Source: CAZZKF01 sp964654995 (GTDB lineage Bacteria; Pseudomonadota; Alphaproteobacteria; CAZZKF01). From it: 41,733 nucleotides of DNA. A program made the position numbers and the translations under genes. Positions within the stretch are counted from its first letter, which is position 1; each line of letters opens with the position of its first letter. A model generated the notes under the pieces. It ran no database searches. It saw only the letters and a list, made by a program, of their open reading frames with translations, and was not told where the DNA came from. This document shows positions 15,992 through 23,731 of the stretch, piece after piece. The stretch covers positions 1-41,733 of the forward strand of contig CAZZKF010000018.1 in the NCBI GenBank assembly GCA_964654995.1, read 5' to 3'.

Positions 15992-16420
15992 ACACCGTTG
16001 TCTGAAAGAAAAATGCAGCCGTCGCCGTGCCGGCTGCTCGGATCCACCGATGGCATCGCTGGCGCAAAACAGAATCTGGGGCGCAAACTCATTCTGTCCA
16101 CCGCTGTTCCTGCGCTTCTGGAGCCCCGCTGCGGGGGCCTGGCGCGTCGTATTCCGAACGACCTACGCACCATGGCGAAAATGCCCTAGTATTTTGTCAA
16201 ATGGGTTCTGCGGATCTGGCTCGGGGCTGCGAAGTATGGCCAAGCTCGCTCAAGGGCCGTTCCAAGACGGCGTTCCGAGACCCACATGTAACGCCGATTG
16301 TGGCATAACTTCAAGAAAAACAGCGCCGGCAAAAAAATATCGTTCCAGTGCGCTATTCAGCCGATACGGAACACGACGTGTGATCGCCGGCCCGGATCGG
16401 GCGCCGCCCAGGACCACGGC
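15992..16420. other. Intergenic region between korA and the MATE exporter gene
   Basis: Divergent regulatory region of about 430 bases, less GC-rich than its flanks. On the minus strand a perfect TTGACA occurs near 16193-16198 but has no good -10 at normal distance. A CCCCG-CTG-CGGGG palindrome lies near 16122-16134. Two imperfect direct repeats (CGTTCCAAGACG and CGTTCCGAGACC) with a 13-base period lie at 16258-16282. I see no gene in it. Confidence 0.5.
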
Positions 16421-17833
16421 ATGACGGACCCCGCCCCACAGGATCAGCAGCCGGCCCGCCAGACGGCGGCGGAAGACGCCCGCGCGCGTCACCGCCGGAT
16501 GTGGCGCCTGGCCGGGCCGATCATCGCATCCAACCTGTCGATCCCGCTCCTCGGTGCGGTCGATACGGCGGTCATCGGCCATCTCGATCAGGTCTATTAT
16601 CTCGGTGCGATCGCGGTCGGCGCCCTGTTCTTTTCGTTCCTCTACTGGGGCTTCGGGTTCCTGCGGATGAGCACCACCGCCTTTGTCGCCCAGGCGATCG
16701 GCGGCGCCGACAAGGCCGAAGCTGTGGCGGTGCTGGCCCGCGCCGCCACCCTGGCGCTCGGCCTCGGCGCCGGCATCGTCCTGCTCCAGACACCGATCGC
16801 CGCCCTTGGCTTCGGCCTGATCGACGCCAGCGGCGAGGTCGAGGCAGCCGCGCGGACCTACTTCGACATTCGGGTGTGGGGGGCGCCGGCGGCGCTGCTG
16901 AACCTTGTCGCCATGGGCTGGCTGTTCGGCCTGTCGCGGGCCGGAACCGCCCTGGCAATCCAGGTGGCGATGAACGGCCTCAACATCGTCCTCGACCTGG
17001 TCTTCGTGATCGGGCTCGGCTGGGCAGTGGACGGTGTCGCCGCGGCGACGCTGATTTCGGAATACGCGGGCGCCACGCTCGGGCTGGTGCTGGTCGCCTG
17101 GCAGATGCGGCGGCGCGGTCTCTGGCCCGCCCTTACCGCACTGTTCGGCGCCGGTCTGCGCCAGTCGCTCGGCGGACCGGCGATCGGGCGCATGCTGCGG
17201 GTCAATCGCGACATATTCCTGCGCACCCTGTGCCTGATCCTGGCCTTTGCCGTGTTCACCGCCTGGGGCGCGCGGCTCGGCGATCTGACGCTCGCCGCCA
17301 ATGCCGTGCTGCTCAACTTCCAGACCTTTCTGTCCTACGGCCTCGACGGTTATGCCCAAGCCGCCGAAACCCTGGTCGGCGGGGCCGTCGGTGCCCGCGA
17401 CCGCCATGCGCTGCGGCGCATGGTGGCGACCACCAGCCAGTGGGCGCTGGCCAGCGCCGTGCTCTACAGCCTGGTCTACGGCGTTGCCGGCGAGGGGCTG
17501 ATCAACCTGCTCACCGGGCTCGATGCGGTGCGGGCGGCGGCGCTCGAATATCTGCCGTGGGTGATCGCCTCGCCGCTGATCTCGGTCTGGTGCTACCAGC
17601 TCGACGGCATTTTCATCGGCGCGACGCGCGCCGCCCAGATGCGCAATGCCATGCTGGTCTCGTTCGCGGTGTTTCTTGCCACCCTGGTGATCGCCGTGCC
17701 CCGGCTCGGCAATCACGGCCTGTGGCTGGCGCTGATGACCTTCATGGCGGTGCGCGCGCTCACCCTGGCGGCCGGATATCGACGCCTCGAGGCGGCGGTT
17801 GCCGAACCGGCCCGCGCCCGCGTCCGGCTTTGA
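16421..17833 (+). CDS. MATE family efflux transporter (DinF-like)
   Basis: A 470-residue inner-membrane protein with about twelve hydrophobic segments in two six-helix halves, of the MATE/DinF type. These export cationic drugs or metabolites using a Na+ or H+ gradient. Visible motifs are LAGPIIASNLSIPLLGAVDT near the N-terminus, VDTAVIGHL, then LYWGFGFLRMSTTAFVAQAI; in the second half, NFQTFLSYGLDGYAQAAETL followed by GGAVGARD, the usual DinF-type sequence. The substrate is unknown. AGGA lies eight bases before ATG 16421; an open frame upstream to GTG 16298 has no transporter homology. It ends eight bases before the stop of convergent arsC. Confidence 0.9.
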   Translation: MTDPAPQDQQPARQTAAEDARARHRRMWRLAGPIIASNLSIPLLGAVDTAVIGHLDQVYYLGAIAVGALFFSFLYWGFGFLRMSTTAFVAQAIGGADKAEAVAVLARAATLALGLGAGIVLLQTPIAALGFGLIDASGEVEAAARTYFDIRVWGAPAALLNLVAMGWLFGLSRAGTALAIQVAMNGLNIVLDLVFVIGLGWAVDGVAAATLISEYAGATLGLVLVAWQMRRRGLWPALTALFGAGLRQSLGGPAIGRMLRVNRDIFLRTLCLILAFAVFTAWGARLGDLTLAANAVLLNFQTFLSYGLDGYAQAAETLVGGAVGARDRHALRRMVATTSQWALASAVLYSLVYGVAGEGLINLLTGLDAVRAAALEYLPWVIASPLISVWCYQLDGIFIGATRAAQMRNAMLVSFAVFLATLVIAVPRLGNHGLWLALMTFMAVRALTLAAGYRRLEAAVAEPARARVRL

Positions 17834-17840
17834 CAAGCCG

Positions 17841-18188
17841 TCAGAGAATATCCAGGACCGCCTCGGGCGGGCGGCCCAGCGCGGCGCGGCCACCCGCCAG
17901 AACGATCGGGCGCTCGATCAGGATCGGATGCTCGACCATGGCGGCGATCAGGGCATCGTCGTCCAGCGCGGCATTGTCGAGACCGGCCTCGCGGTAGGCA
18001 TCTTCCTTGCGGCGCATCAATTCGCGCGGGCTCCGCCCGAGCAGCCGCAGGATGTCTTTCAGTTCCTCGGCGCTTGGCGGCGTCTTCAGATACTCGATGA
18101 TCTGCGGCTCGATGCCACGGTCGCGCAAAAGCGCCAGCGTCTGGCGCGACTTGCTGCACCGCGGATTGTGATAGATGGTCACCGACAT
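17841..18188 (-). CDS. arsC: Arsenate reductase, glutaredoxin-dependent (ArsC)
   Basis: A 115-residue thioredoxin-fold protein of the ArsC (TIGR00014) type, which reduces arsenate to arsenite with glutaredoxin and glutathione. The N-terminus MSVTIYHNPRCSKSRQTLAL holds catalytic Cys11, and HPILIERPIVL is the conserved C-terminal segment carrying an arsenate-binding Arg. An excellent AGGAGG ribosome binding site lies four bases before ATG 18188, right at the edge of the assembly gap. No arsR, arsB or acr3 is seen, so a housekeeping or stand-alone role is possible. Upstream promoter and any first operon gene lie in the gap. Confidence 0.9.
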   Translation of the reverse strand: MSVTIYHNPRCSKSRQTLALLRDRGIEPQIIEYLKTPPSAEELKDILRLLGRSPRELMRRKEDAYREAGLDNAALDDDALIAAMVEHPILIERPIVLAGGRAALGRPPEAVLDIL

Positions 18189-18198
18189 GCTCCCTCCT

Positions 18199-18298
18199 NN
18201 NNNNNNNNNNNNNNNNNNNNNNNNNNNNNNNNNNNNNNNNNNNNNNNNNNNNNNNNNNNNNNNNNNNNNNNNNNNNNNNNNNNNNNNNNNNNNNNNNN
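18199..18298. other. Assembly gap (100 N)
   Basis: Exactly 100 unknown bases, the conventional scaffold placeholder, so the true length is unknown. Between arsC and pyrD, some alphaproteobacteria encode a small DUF952 protein; one could be hidden here. Confidence 0.98.
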
Positions 18299-18384
18299 GT
18301 GTGTTTTTCGCCCGCCCGCGCGGGGCGCGGGCGGCATTATGGTCTGACCGGCGCCCGACGCCAAGTCGGGAATGCGCCCCGCCG

Positions 18385-19473
18385 CTAGGCCGGCGTCGGC
18401 CAGGCGTCGCAGCCGCTGCCCACGGCTTGCGCGAGATCACCGAAGCCGTCGGCCTCCAGGCAGCGGATCAGCTCGCCCGTGATCCGCGCCACCACGCCGG
18501 GGCCTTCATAGATCAGCGCCGTATAGATCTGCACCAGGCTGGCGCCGGCGCGGATCTTGGCATAGGCATCCGCGCCTGAAAATATGCCCCCCGTGCCGAT
18601 CAGCGGGATGCGCCCGTCGCCGAGGCGATAGATGTCAGCGAGCAACCGTGTCGCCGGCTCGAACAGGGGCCGCCCGGACAGACCCCCGGCTTCGCCCCGG
18701 TGACGCCCCCGCAGGCCTTCAGGCCGCGCCACCGTGGTGTTGGACACGATGATGCCGTCGATGCCGCGGTCCAGCGCCACGGCGACGATATCGCGGCGCG
18801 CAGCCGCGTCGAGATCGGGCGCGATCTTGATCAGCAGCGGCGGGCGGCACTCACCCTCCATGGCCTTGTCGCGGGCCTCCTTTGCTCGCGCAATCAGTCG
18901 ATCGAGGGCGGCGCGGCCCTGCAGGTCGCGCAGACCCGGCGTATTCGGGCTGGAGACGTTGATCACCAGATAATCGGCCAGCGGCGCAAACGTGGTGATG
19001 CCGGACACGTAATCGGCGATGCGGTCGGCACTCGCACGCCCGGCGCCGACATTGACGCCGACGATCCCCGGCCGCCCGCGCCGGCGCCAGCTGCTAAGCC
19101 GCGCCGCCACCTGCCGGGCGCCATCGTTGTTGAAGCCGAGGCGGTTGATGATCGCCCCGTCCTCGGGCAGCCGGAACAGGCGCGGACGGGGATTGCCGGC
19201 CTGCGGGCGCGGGGTCACGGTGCCGATCTCGACGAAGCCGAAGCCGAGGCCGAAGAGGCCCCGGATCGCTTCCGCGTTCTTGTCGAACCCGGCGGCCATG
19301 CCCACCGGGTTGGGAAAGTCGAGCCCCCACTGGCGCATGGCCAGCCGGTCATCGCCCGGCACCCGGCGTCCCGGCACCAGGCCAAGGCGCAATGCCGCCA
19401 GCCCGAGCGCATGGGCGCGCTCGGCCTCGAGCCGAAACAGCACTGCGCGAAGGGCGCGATAGCCGATGCTCAT
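18385..19473 (-). CDS. pyrD: Dihydroorotate dehydrogenase (quinone), class 2
   Basis: A 362-residue membrane-associated flavoenzyme oxidising dihydroorotate to orotate in pyrimidine synthesis, with electrons going to ubiquinone. The class 2 N-terminal helical extension (FRLEAERAHALGLAALRLGL) is present. The core has NPVGMAAGFDKNAEAI, VEIGTVTPRPQAGNPRPRLF, NRLGFNNDGA, VINVSSPNTPGLRDLQ with the catalytic Ser, LIKIAPDL, and the phosphate-binding IGTGGIFSGADAYAKIRAGA. ATG 19471-19473 fits the family N-terminus. The gene reads toward the assembly gap; arsC lies beyond it on the same strand, so they may share a transcript. Confidence 0.95.
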   Translation of the reverse strand: MSIGYRALRAVLFRLEAERAHALGLAALRLGLVPGRRVPGDDRLAMRQWGLDFPNPVGMAAGFDKNAEAIRGLFGLGFGFVEIGTVTPRPQAGNPRPRLFRLPEDGAIINRLGFNNDGARQVAARLSSWRRRGRPGIVGVNVGAGRASADRIADYVSGITTFAPLADYLVINVSSPNTPGLRDLQGRAALDRLIARAKEARDKAMEGECRPPLLIKIAPDLDAAARRDIVAVALDRGIDGIIVSNTTVARPEGLRGRHRGEAGGLSGRPLFEPATRLLADIYRLGDGRIPLIGTGGIFSGADAYAKIRAGASLVQIYTALIYEGPGVVARITGELIRCLEADGFGDLAQAVGSGCDAWPTPA

Positions 19474-19623
19474 GGAGCCTGCTCCCGGTGATCCGATGCC
19501 GGGCCCGATCCTAGAGCATTGTCGGTGCCGGCGGAACCATCTGAGCGGACATCATCGATGGCCGGGTCAACGCGCAGGCACCGTGCCGTACGCCCATGCG
19601 AAGCAGGACATTTGAATTAAAAT

Positions 19624-19653
19624 TTGTCTCAATTTCGATCTGACGCTTATAGT
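19624..19653 (+). promoter_or_regulatory. Likely promoter of the NTPase-ABC-hydrolase-porin operon
   Basis: TTGTCT (19624-19629, four of six consensus) and TATAGT (19648-19653, five of six) are separated by 18 bases in an AT-rich island. Transcription would start near 19660, giving a leader of about 240 bases before the TTG start at 19898. Confidence 0.5.
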
Positions 19654-19680
19654 TTGTTAGAGAATCTTTCTCATCATATG

Positions 19681-19826
19681 TGCAGCTCGACGAGCCGTTT
19701 GCGGACAGGCCCGTCAGCGTCGGTCGCCAACACCGACGTGCGGCGTGTCCGGTTCGGGCGCCACCACCTGCAGCCCGCTGCAGGTCATGGATGAATGGGG
19801 GACTATCCGGGCCTCGCCCGGTCCAC
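19681..19826 (+). ncRNA. Hairpin-rich 5' leader, candidate riboswitch or other cis-regulatory RNA
   Basis: Five perfect stems follow one another. GCTC/GAGC: 19685-19688 with 19692-19695. CGGACA/TGTCCG: 19702-19707 with 19746-19751, enclosing CGTCGGT/ACCGACG (19718-19724 with 19732-19738, 7-base loop). ACCTGCAG/CTGCAGGT: 19766-19773 with 19778-19785, CCCG tetraloop. CCGGGC/GCCCGG: 19807-19812 with 19816-19821, 3-base loop, capped outside by GGA/TCC. I cannot match it to cobalamin, TPP, SAM, c-di-GMP, guanidine, Moco or fluoride riboswitches by eye. GC-rich DNA makes some chance stems, but the enclosed two-helix domain and the 8-base-pair stem are more than I expect. Confidence 0.45.
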
Positions 19827-19897
19827 GGATGTATTGGCGTGGTTCCGGGGCAGTGCCGAGAGTGGTTCTTGTCTGCGATATAATCGAGGAGGACGCC

Positions 19898-21052
19898 TTG
19901 AAATCGACCGAACAGATCCTGAGAGTTACCGAAGACCTTCTTGCTGCCGACGTCATCCCGGACTCCCGATCCCAGTCATTCGCCAAGCCCGACATCGCAC
20001 CCCTGTCACCGGCACGTCTGGCGGCGGCCAAGCCGGCGTTCACCACCCGGCGCGTCGATCTGGCAGCGGCCCGCAGCCTGCTGTCCGGCGACATCGCACC
20101 GCAGCCCGGCGACCTGGTACTGGCCCGGGTCGACAAGATCGGCCAGCACACCCGGATCGAGCTGCCGAGCGGCCGGCGGGCCCGCATGTTCACCGGCGAC
20201 GAGATCATCGTCGCCTATGGCAACCGCTATGCGCCGAGCCAGTTCGAGGCGGAGGTGCCGGGCGATCTCGGCCCCTGTCATCTGGTCGCCGGGGGCGGCG
20301 TTGCCGCCCGCATCGCATCGCGCCACGCCCGCGTCAAGCGGCCGACCGCGATCCGGCCGCTGGGCCTGCTGGCGCGCCGCGATGGCGAGCGGCTCAACCT
20401 GCGCGACTGGGCGCTGCCGGCCCCGGCGAGGCGCAGCGGGCCGGATCCGGCGGTCATCGCCGTCGTCGGCACGTCGATGAATGCCGGCAAGACGACAACT
20501 GCAGCCGGCCTGATCCGCGGCTTCTGCGATGCCGGCCTGCGGGTCGCCGCCGCCAAGCTGACCGGAACCGGATCCGGCGGCGATCTCTGGCACATGGCCG
20601 ATGCCGGCGCCGATCCGGTGGTCGATTTCACCGATGCCGGCCATGCCTCCACCTTCCAGATCAGCGCCGCGGAGCTGGACGACATCGCCTCTCGCCTGAT
20701 CGGTCATATCGCCGCCTCAGGCGCCGATGTTCTGGTGCTGGAGGTGGCTGACGGCCTGCTTCAGAAGGAAACCGCGACGCTGCTGTCCTCCGACGTGTTC
20801 AGCACCCGCGTGCATGCCATCGTCTTCGCCGCCGGCGAAGCCATGGGCGCGGCCCATGGCGTCGACTGGCTGCGCACTCGCAATCTGCCGGTTCTGGCGA
20901 TCAGCGGCGTGGTCAGCAGCGCACCGCTGGCGGTCCGCGAATGCGCTGCCGCCACCGGCCTGCCGGTGCTCAGTCGCCGCGACCTGTGCCGCGGCGAAAC
21001 CATCGCACCCTTGTTGCTCCGACCCAGACAGACCCGCGTCAATTCGCTCTAG
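19898..21052 (+). CDS. P-loop NTPase of unknown function (DUF1611-like)
   Basis: A 384-residue soluble protein. The N-terminal part (about 1-175) has a small beta-rich domain: PGDLVLARVDKIGQHTRIEL, then GDEIIVAYGNRYAPSQFEAE. The C-terminal part is a P-loop domain of the dethiobiotin-synthetase/CobQ-like class: GTSMNAGKTT at 191-200 (Lys198), then AAKLTGTGSGGDLWHMADAG, VDFTDAGHAS and LVLEVADGLLQKE (probable Walker B region). Relatives are annotated DUF1611 or MobB-like, without proven function. A perfect AGGAGG (19887-19892) lies five bases before TTG 19898, so I choose this rare start; an in-frame ATG at 19787 lies inside the structured leader. It is the first gene of a four-gene operon, ten bases before the ABC exporter. 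Confidence 0.65.
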   Translation: MKSTEQILRVTEDLLAADVIPDSRSQSFAKPDIAPLSPARLAAAKPAFTTRRVDLAAARSLLSGDIAPQPGDLVLARVDKIGQHTRIELPSGRRARMFTGDEIIVAYGNRYAPSQFEAEVPGDLGPCHLVAGGGVAARIASRHARVKRPTAIRPLGLLARRDGERLNLRDWALPAPARRSGPDPAVIAVVGTSMNAGKTTTAAGLIRGFCDAGLRVAAAKLTGTGSGGDLWHMADAGADPVVDFTDAGHASTFQISAAELDDIASRLIGHIAASGADVLVLEVADGLLQKETATLLSSDVFSTRVHAIVFAAGEAMGAAHGVDWLRTRNLPVLAISGVVSSAPLAVRECAAATGLPVLSRRDLCRGETIAPLLLRPRQTRVNSL

Positions 21053-21062
21053 AGGGGCGGCC

Positions 21063-22787
21063 ATGCAGGTCCCACCCGTCTTCGTCGGCCGGCGTCTCGC
21101 CCGCTTCGCCCGCCTGGTCGCCAATGGGCTGGCCCAGGCGGTGGCGGCAGTGGTGACCACGGTTCTGATCCGCGAGGGCTTCGACCGTTTCATGGGCACC
21201 GGCACCGCGACGCTCACCGAGCCCTCCTGGGCAACCCGATCGTTCTGGACATTCGGCGCCGGCCTGGTGCTGGCCGCCGCCTTCACCGCCTGGCTGCGCA
21301 TGCGCGAGCGCATCGATGCCGAGGCGCTTGGTCAGGACTATGCCCGCGACGTCCGCCTCGCCCTGTTCCGGCATCTCGGCACGGTGTCGCCCCGGGCGCT
21401 TCAGAAACGCAGCCAGGGCGGCCTGTTCCTGCGCTTCGTCGGCGATCTCACGGCGCTCCGCCAGTGGATCAGCCTCGGTCTCGCCCGGCTCACCGTCGCC
21501 GGCGTGGCAACGGTGGCGACGCTGGCCGCGCTGGCCTTCCTCAATCCGGTGCTGGCCGGCATCGTCAGTCTGGTGCTGGCCGCCGGCGCGGTGGTCTCGC
21601 TGGCGCTCGGCAAGCCGATGGAGCGCGCGGTGCGCCGGGTGCGGCGCGACCGGGTGCGCCTTGCCGCCACCGTCACCGACCGCCTGAGCGCCATGGCGGT
21701 GGTCCAGGCCCATGGCCAGGTGGCGCGCGAGCACCGCCGCCTCAAGCGCCAGAGCAACCGGCTGATGGCGGCGATGCTGGAGCGCGCCCGCATCGTCGGG
21801 GGCCTGCGCGGGGTGGTTCAGATCACCGGCGGCCTGGCCACCACCGGGGCCCTGCTGATCGGCATCCGCGAAGTCGCCGCCGGTACGGCAACGCCGGGTA
21901 TGGTGGTGGCGGCGATGACCCTGGTCGGGCTGCTGGTACCGCCCTTGCGCGACCTCGGCCGGGTCTACGAATACTGGCACGCCGCCCGGGTCTCGAAAGC
22001 CAAGCTGGTCAGCGTCTTCAACCTGCGTCCGCTGATCACCGATGTGCCCGGCGCCAAACGCCTGGCGCGCGGACCCGGGCGCATCGAATTCGTCCGGGTC
22101 AGCCTGTCGGGCGCCCTGCGCAAGTTCAGCGCCGTCGCCGAGCCTGGAACCATGGTTGCACTGGCCGGCCCCAACGGTGCCGGCAAATCGACGGTGCTGG
22201 CGCTGGCGGCACGGCTTTTGGACCCCGAGCGCGGCCGGGTGGTGATCGACGGCCAGAACATCGCCAGGGTCAAGCTCGCGTCCCTGCGCCGGGCGGTCGG
22301 CATCGTCAGTGCCGACCTGCCGCTGCTGCGCGGCACCATCGAATTCAATCTCCGCTACCGCTGTCCGGACGCCGACGAAGCCGAGATCGCCCGGGTGCGC
22401 GCCCTGTGCGGCCTAGACGACCTGATCAACCGGCTGCCCAAGGGCCTGCGCACCCGGCTTTCCGAGCGCGGCGCCAATCTGTCGCTGGGCGAGCGCCAGC
22501 GCCTGATGCTGGCTCGGGCGCTGGTCGGCGAGCCGCGCATCCTGCTGCTCGACGAGGCCGACGCCAGCCTCGATAAAGACGCCCTGGACGTGCTCGACCG
22601 GGCGCTGGACGCCTTTTCCGGAACCGTGCTGATGGTCAGCCATCACCCCGAGCGGCTGCGGCGTGCCGATGTCGTCTGGCACCTGGAGCGCGGGCGCCTC
22701 GTCGATATCACGGCCGCAGCGGATCGGTCGCCGGGCCTCGATAACGTTCTGCCGCTGACCGCTCCAGGCCGGAGGCCGCGGCCATGA
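21063..22787 (+). CDS. ABC transporter, fused permease-ATPase, with variant signature motif
   Basis: A 574-residue inner-membrane half-exporter. Membrane helices occupy about residues 10-310. The ATPase domain has Walker A GPNGAGKST from residue 369, Walker B ILLLDEAD with Asp497 and Glu498, D-loop SLD and H-loop VSHH. The signature motif is LSLGE (473-477) instead of LSGGQ: the third residue and the terminal Gln are changed, while Ser474 and Gly476 are kept, so ATP hydrolysis is still plausible. GAGGGG lies five bases before ATG 21063. Its stop overlaps the hydrolase start by four bases. The second ABC exporter of the window (7787-9625) has the normal motif. The substrate is unknown but probably linked to the NTPase and hydrolase products. 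Confidence 0.85.
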   Translation: MQVPPVFVGRRLARFARLVANGLAQAVAAVVTTVLIREGFDRFMGTGTATLTEPSWATRSFWTFGAGLVLAAAFTAWLRMRERIDAEALGQDYARDVRLALFRHLGTVSPRALQKRSQGGLFLRFVGDLTALRQWISLGLARLTVAGVATVATLAALAFLNPVLAGIVSLVLAAGAVVSLALGKPMERAVRRVRRDRVRLAATVTDRLSAMAVVQAHGQVAREHRRLKRQSNRLMAAMLERARIVGGLRGVVQITGGLATTGALLIGIREVAAGTATPGMVVAAMTLVGLLVPPLRDLGRVYEYWHAARVSKAKLVSVFNLRPLITDVPGAKRLARGPGRIEFVRVSLSGALRKFSAVAEPGTMVALAGPNGAGKSTVLALAARLLDPERGRVVIDGQNIARVKLASLRRAVGIVSADLPLLRGTIEFNLRYRCPDADEAEIARVRALCGLDDLINRLPKGLRTRLSERGANLSLGERQRLMLARALVGEPRILLLDEADASLDKDALDVLDRALDAFSGTVLMVSHHPERLRRADVVWHLERGRLVDITAAADRSPGLDNVLPLTAPGRRPRP

Positions 22788-23665
22788 CCATCGAGCGGGC
22801 GCCGCAGATACCGGTTGCAGGGCCGCCGTGCGGGACGTTGCCGCGCGGACAGGTCTTTGCCCACACCCTGGCCCCCTCCTTCGGCCTTGACGGCTTTCTC
22901 TATCTGCCACGGCGCACCTCCGCCCGGCCGCCCCTGTTCATCAGCGTTCACGGCATCGCCCGCAACGCCGCCGAACATGCCTTCCGCTTCGCCGCCGAGG
23001 CCGAGCGTCATGGCATCGTCCTGATGGCGCCGCTGTTTGCACGCCCCGGTTTTCGCCGCTATCAGCAGTTCGGTCTGGGCGGCTCCGGCCAGCGGGCCGA
23101 CCGGGCGTTGGCGGAGGCGATTGCCGAGGTGGCGCGCCTCACCGGTGCCGACGCCGCCCAGGTCTATCTGTTCGGCTTTTCCGGCGGCGGCCAGTTCGTC
23201 CACCGCTATGCCATGGCCAATCCCGACACCATTGCCCGTGTCGCCGTCGGCGCCGCCGGCTGGTACAGCCTGCCGGATCCGGAGGTGGCCTTTCCGCTGG
23301 GCATCGGGCCATGCCCGGGCCTCGACGACCTGTCCTTCGATCCCGAGCGCTTCCTGAGGCTTCCTTTCGATGTGCTGGTCGGCGAGCGCGACACGATCAT
23401 CGATCACCGGCTCAATCAGGCCCCCGAGATCAACGCGTTGCAGGGCCGGACCCGGCTTGAGCGCGCCGAGCGCTGGGTCGAGGCGATGACCCGGGCGGCG
23501 CGGGAGCGATCGATCGCGCCCGACATCCAGCTCGTCCGGCTGCCCGGAGTCGGGCACTCCTTTTCCCACGCCATGCGCCGGCGTGAGCTCGACAGGCTGG
23601 TCTTCGAGCGGCTGTTCCGGCCGCGCGCGCCGGCCTCGCCCCAAGCCGGCAGATGCGCACAATGA
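22784..23665 (+). CDS. Alpha/beta hydrolase
   Basis: A 293-residue alpha/beta hydrolase. The nucleophile elbow is GFSGGG with Ser133, the acid is probably Asp203 in VGERDTIID, and the base is His258 in GVGHSFSH. The oxyanion region is FISVHGIARNAAEHAFRF near residue 50. It lacks a signal peptide and is probably cytoplasmic. The pattern resembles poorly characterised PHB-depolymerase/esterase-like hydrolases; the substrate cannot be assigned. ATG 22784 overlaps the ABC transporter stop (ATGA), so production is coupled. The C-terminal 15 residues (Pro, Ala, Gln, Cys) look disordered. Confidence 0.82.
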   Translation: MTIERAPQIPVAGPPCGTLPRGQVFAHTLAPSFGLDGFLYLPRRTSARPPLFISVHGIARNAAEHAFRFAAEAERHGIVLMAPLFARPGFRRYQQFGLGGSGQRADRALAEAIAEVARLTGADAAQVYLFGFSGGGQFVHRYAMANPDTIARVAVGAAGWYSLPDPEVAFPLGIGPCPGLDDLSFDPERFLRLPFDVLVGERDTIIDHRLNQAPEINALQGRTRLERAERWVEAMTRAARERSIAPDIQLVRLPGVGHSFSHAMRRRELDRLVFERLFRPRAPASPQAGRCAQ

Positions 23666-23731
23666 CCAGGCCAGCCACGGCAAATTACACATAACCCGTT
23701 GAAAACAAGCGAAGAAGAGAGAGCAGCCCCC

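Larger units (their letters stand above)
19474..19897. other. Intergenic region holding promoter and structured leader
   Basis: About 424 bases between divergent pyrD and the P-loop NTPase gene. 19474-19610 shows nothing I can name. 19610-19680 is AT-rich and holds a promoter. 19681-19825 is a run of perfect hairpins, annotated separately. 19879-19892 holds TATAAT followed directly by AGGAGG, the ribosome binding site of the NTPase gene. Confidence 0.6.

Noticed and set aside
14081..16189. Open frame of about 700 codons on the plus strand opposite korA
   Set aside because: Antisense to the clear KorA motifs and without a domain of its own.
18311..18335. GC-rich hairpin right of the assembly gap considered as a pyrD terminator
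   Set aside because: The T-run precedes the stem on the plus strand, and on the pyrD strand the stem is followed by A residues, so it is not an intrinsic terminator.
19787..19897. In-frame N-terminal extension of the P-loop NTPase from ATG 19787
   Set aside because: The extension has no family-like sequence, overlaps a hairpin of the leader and has a poor ribosome binding site, whereas TTG 19898 has a perfect AGGAGG at five bases. It remains a testable alternative.
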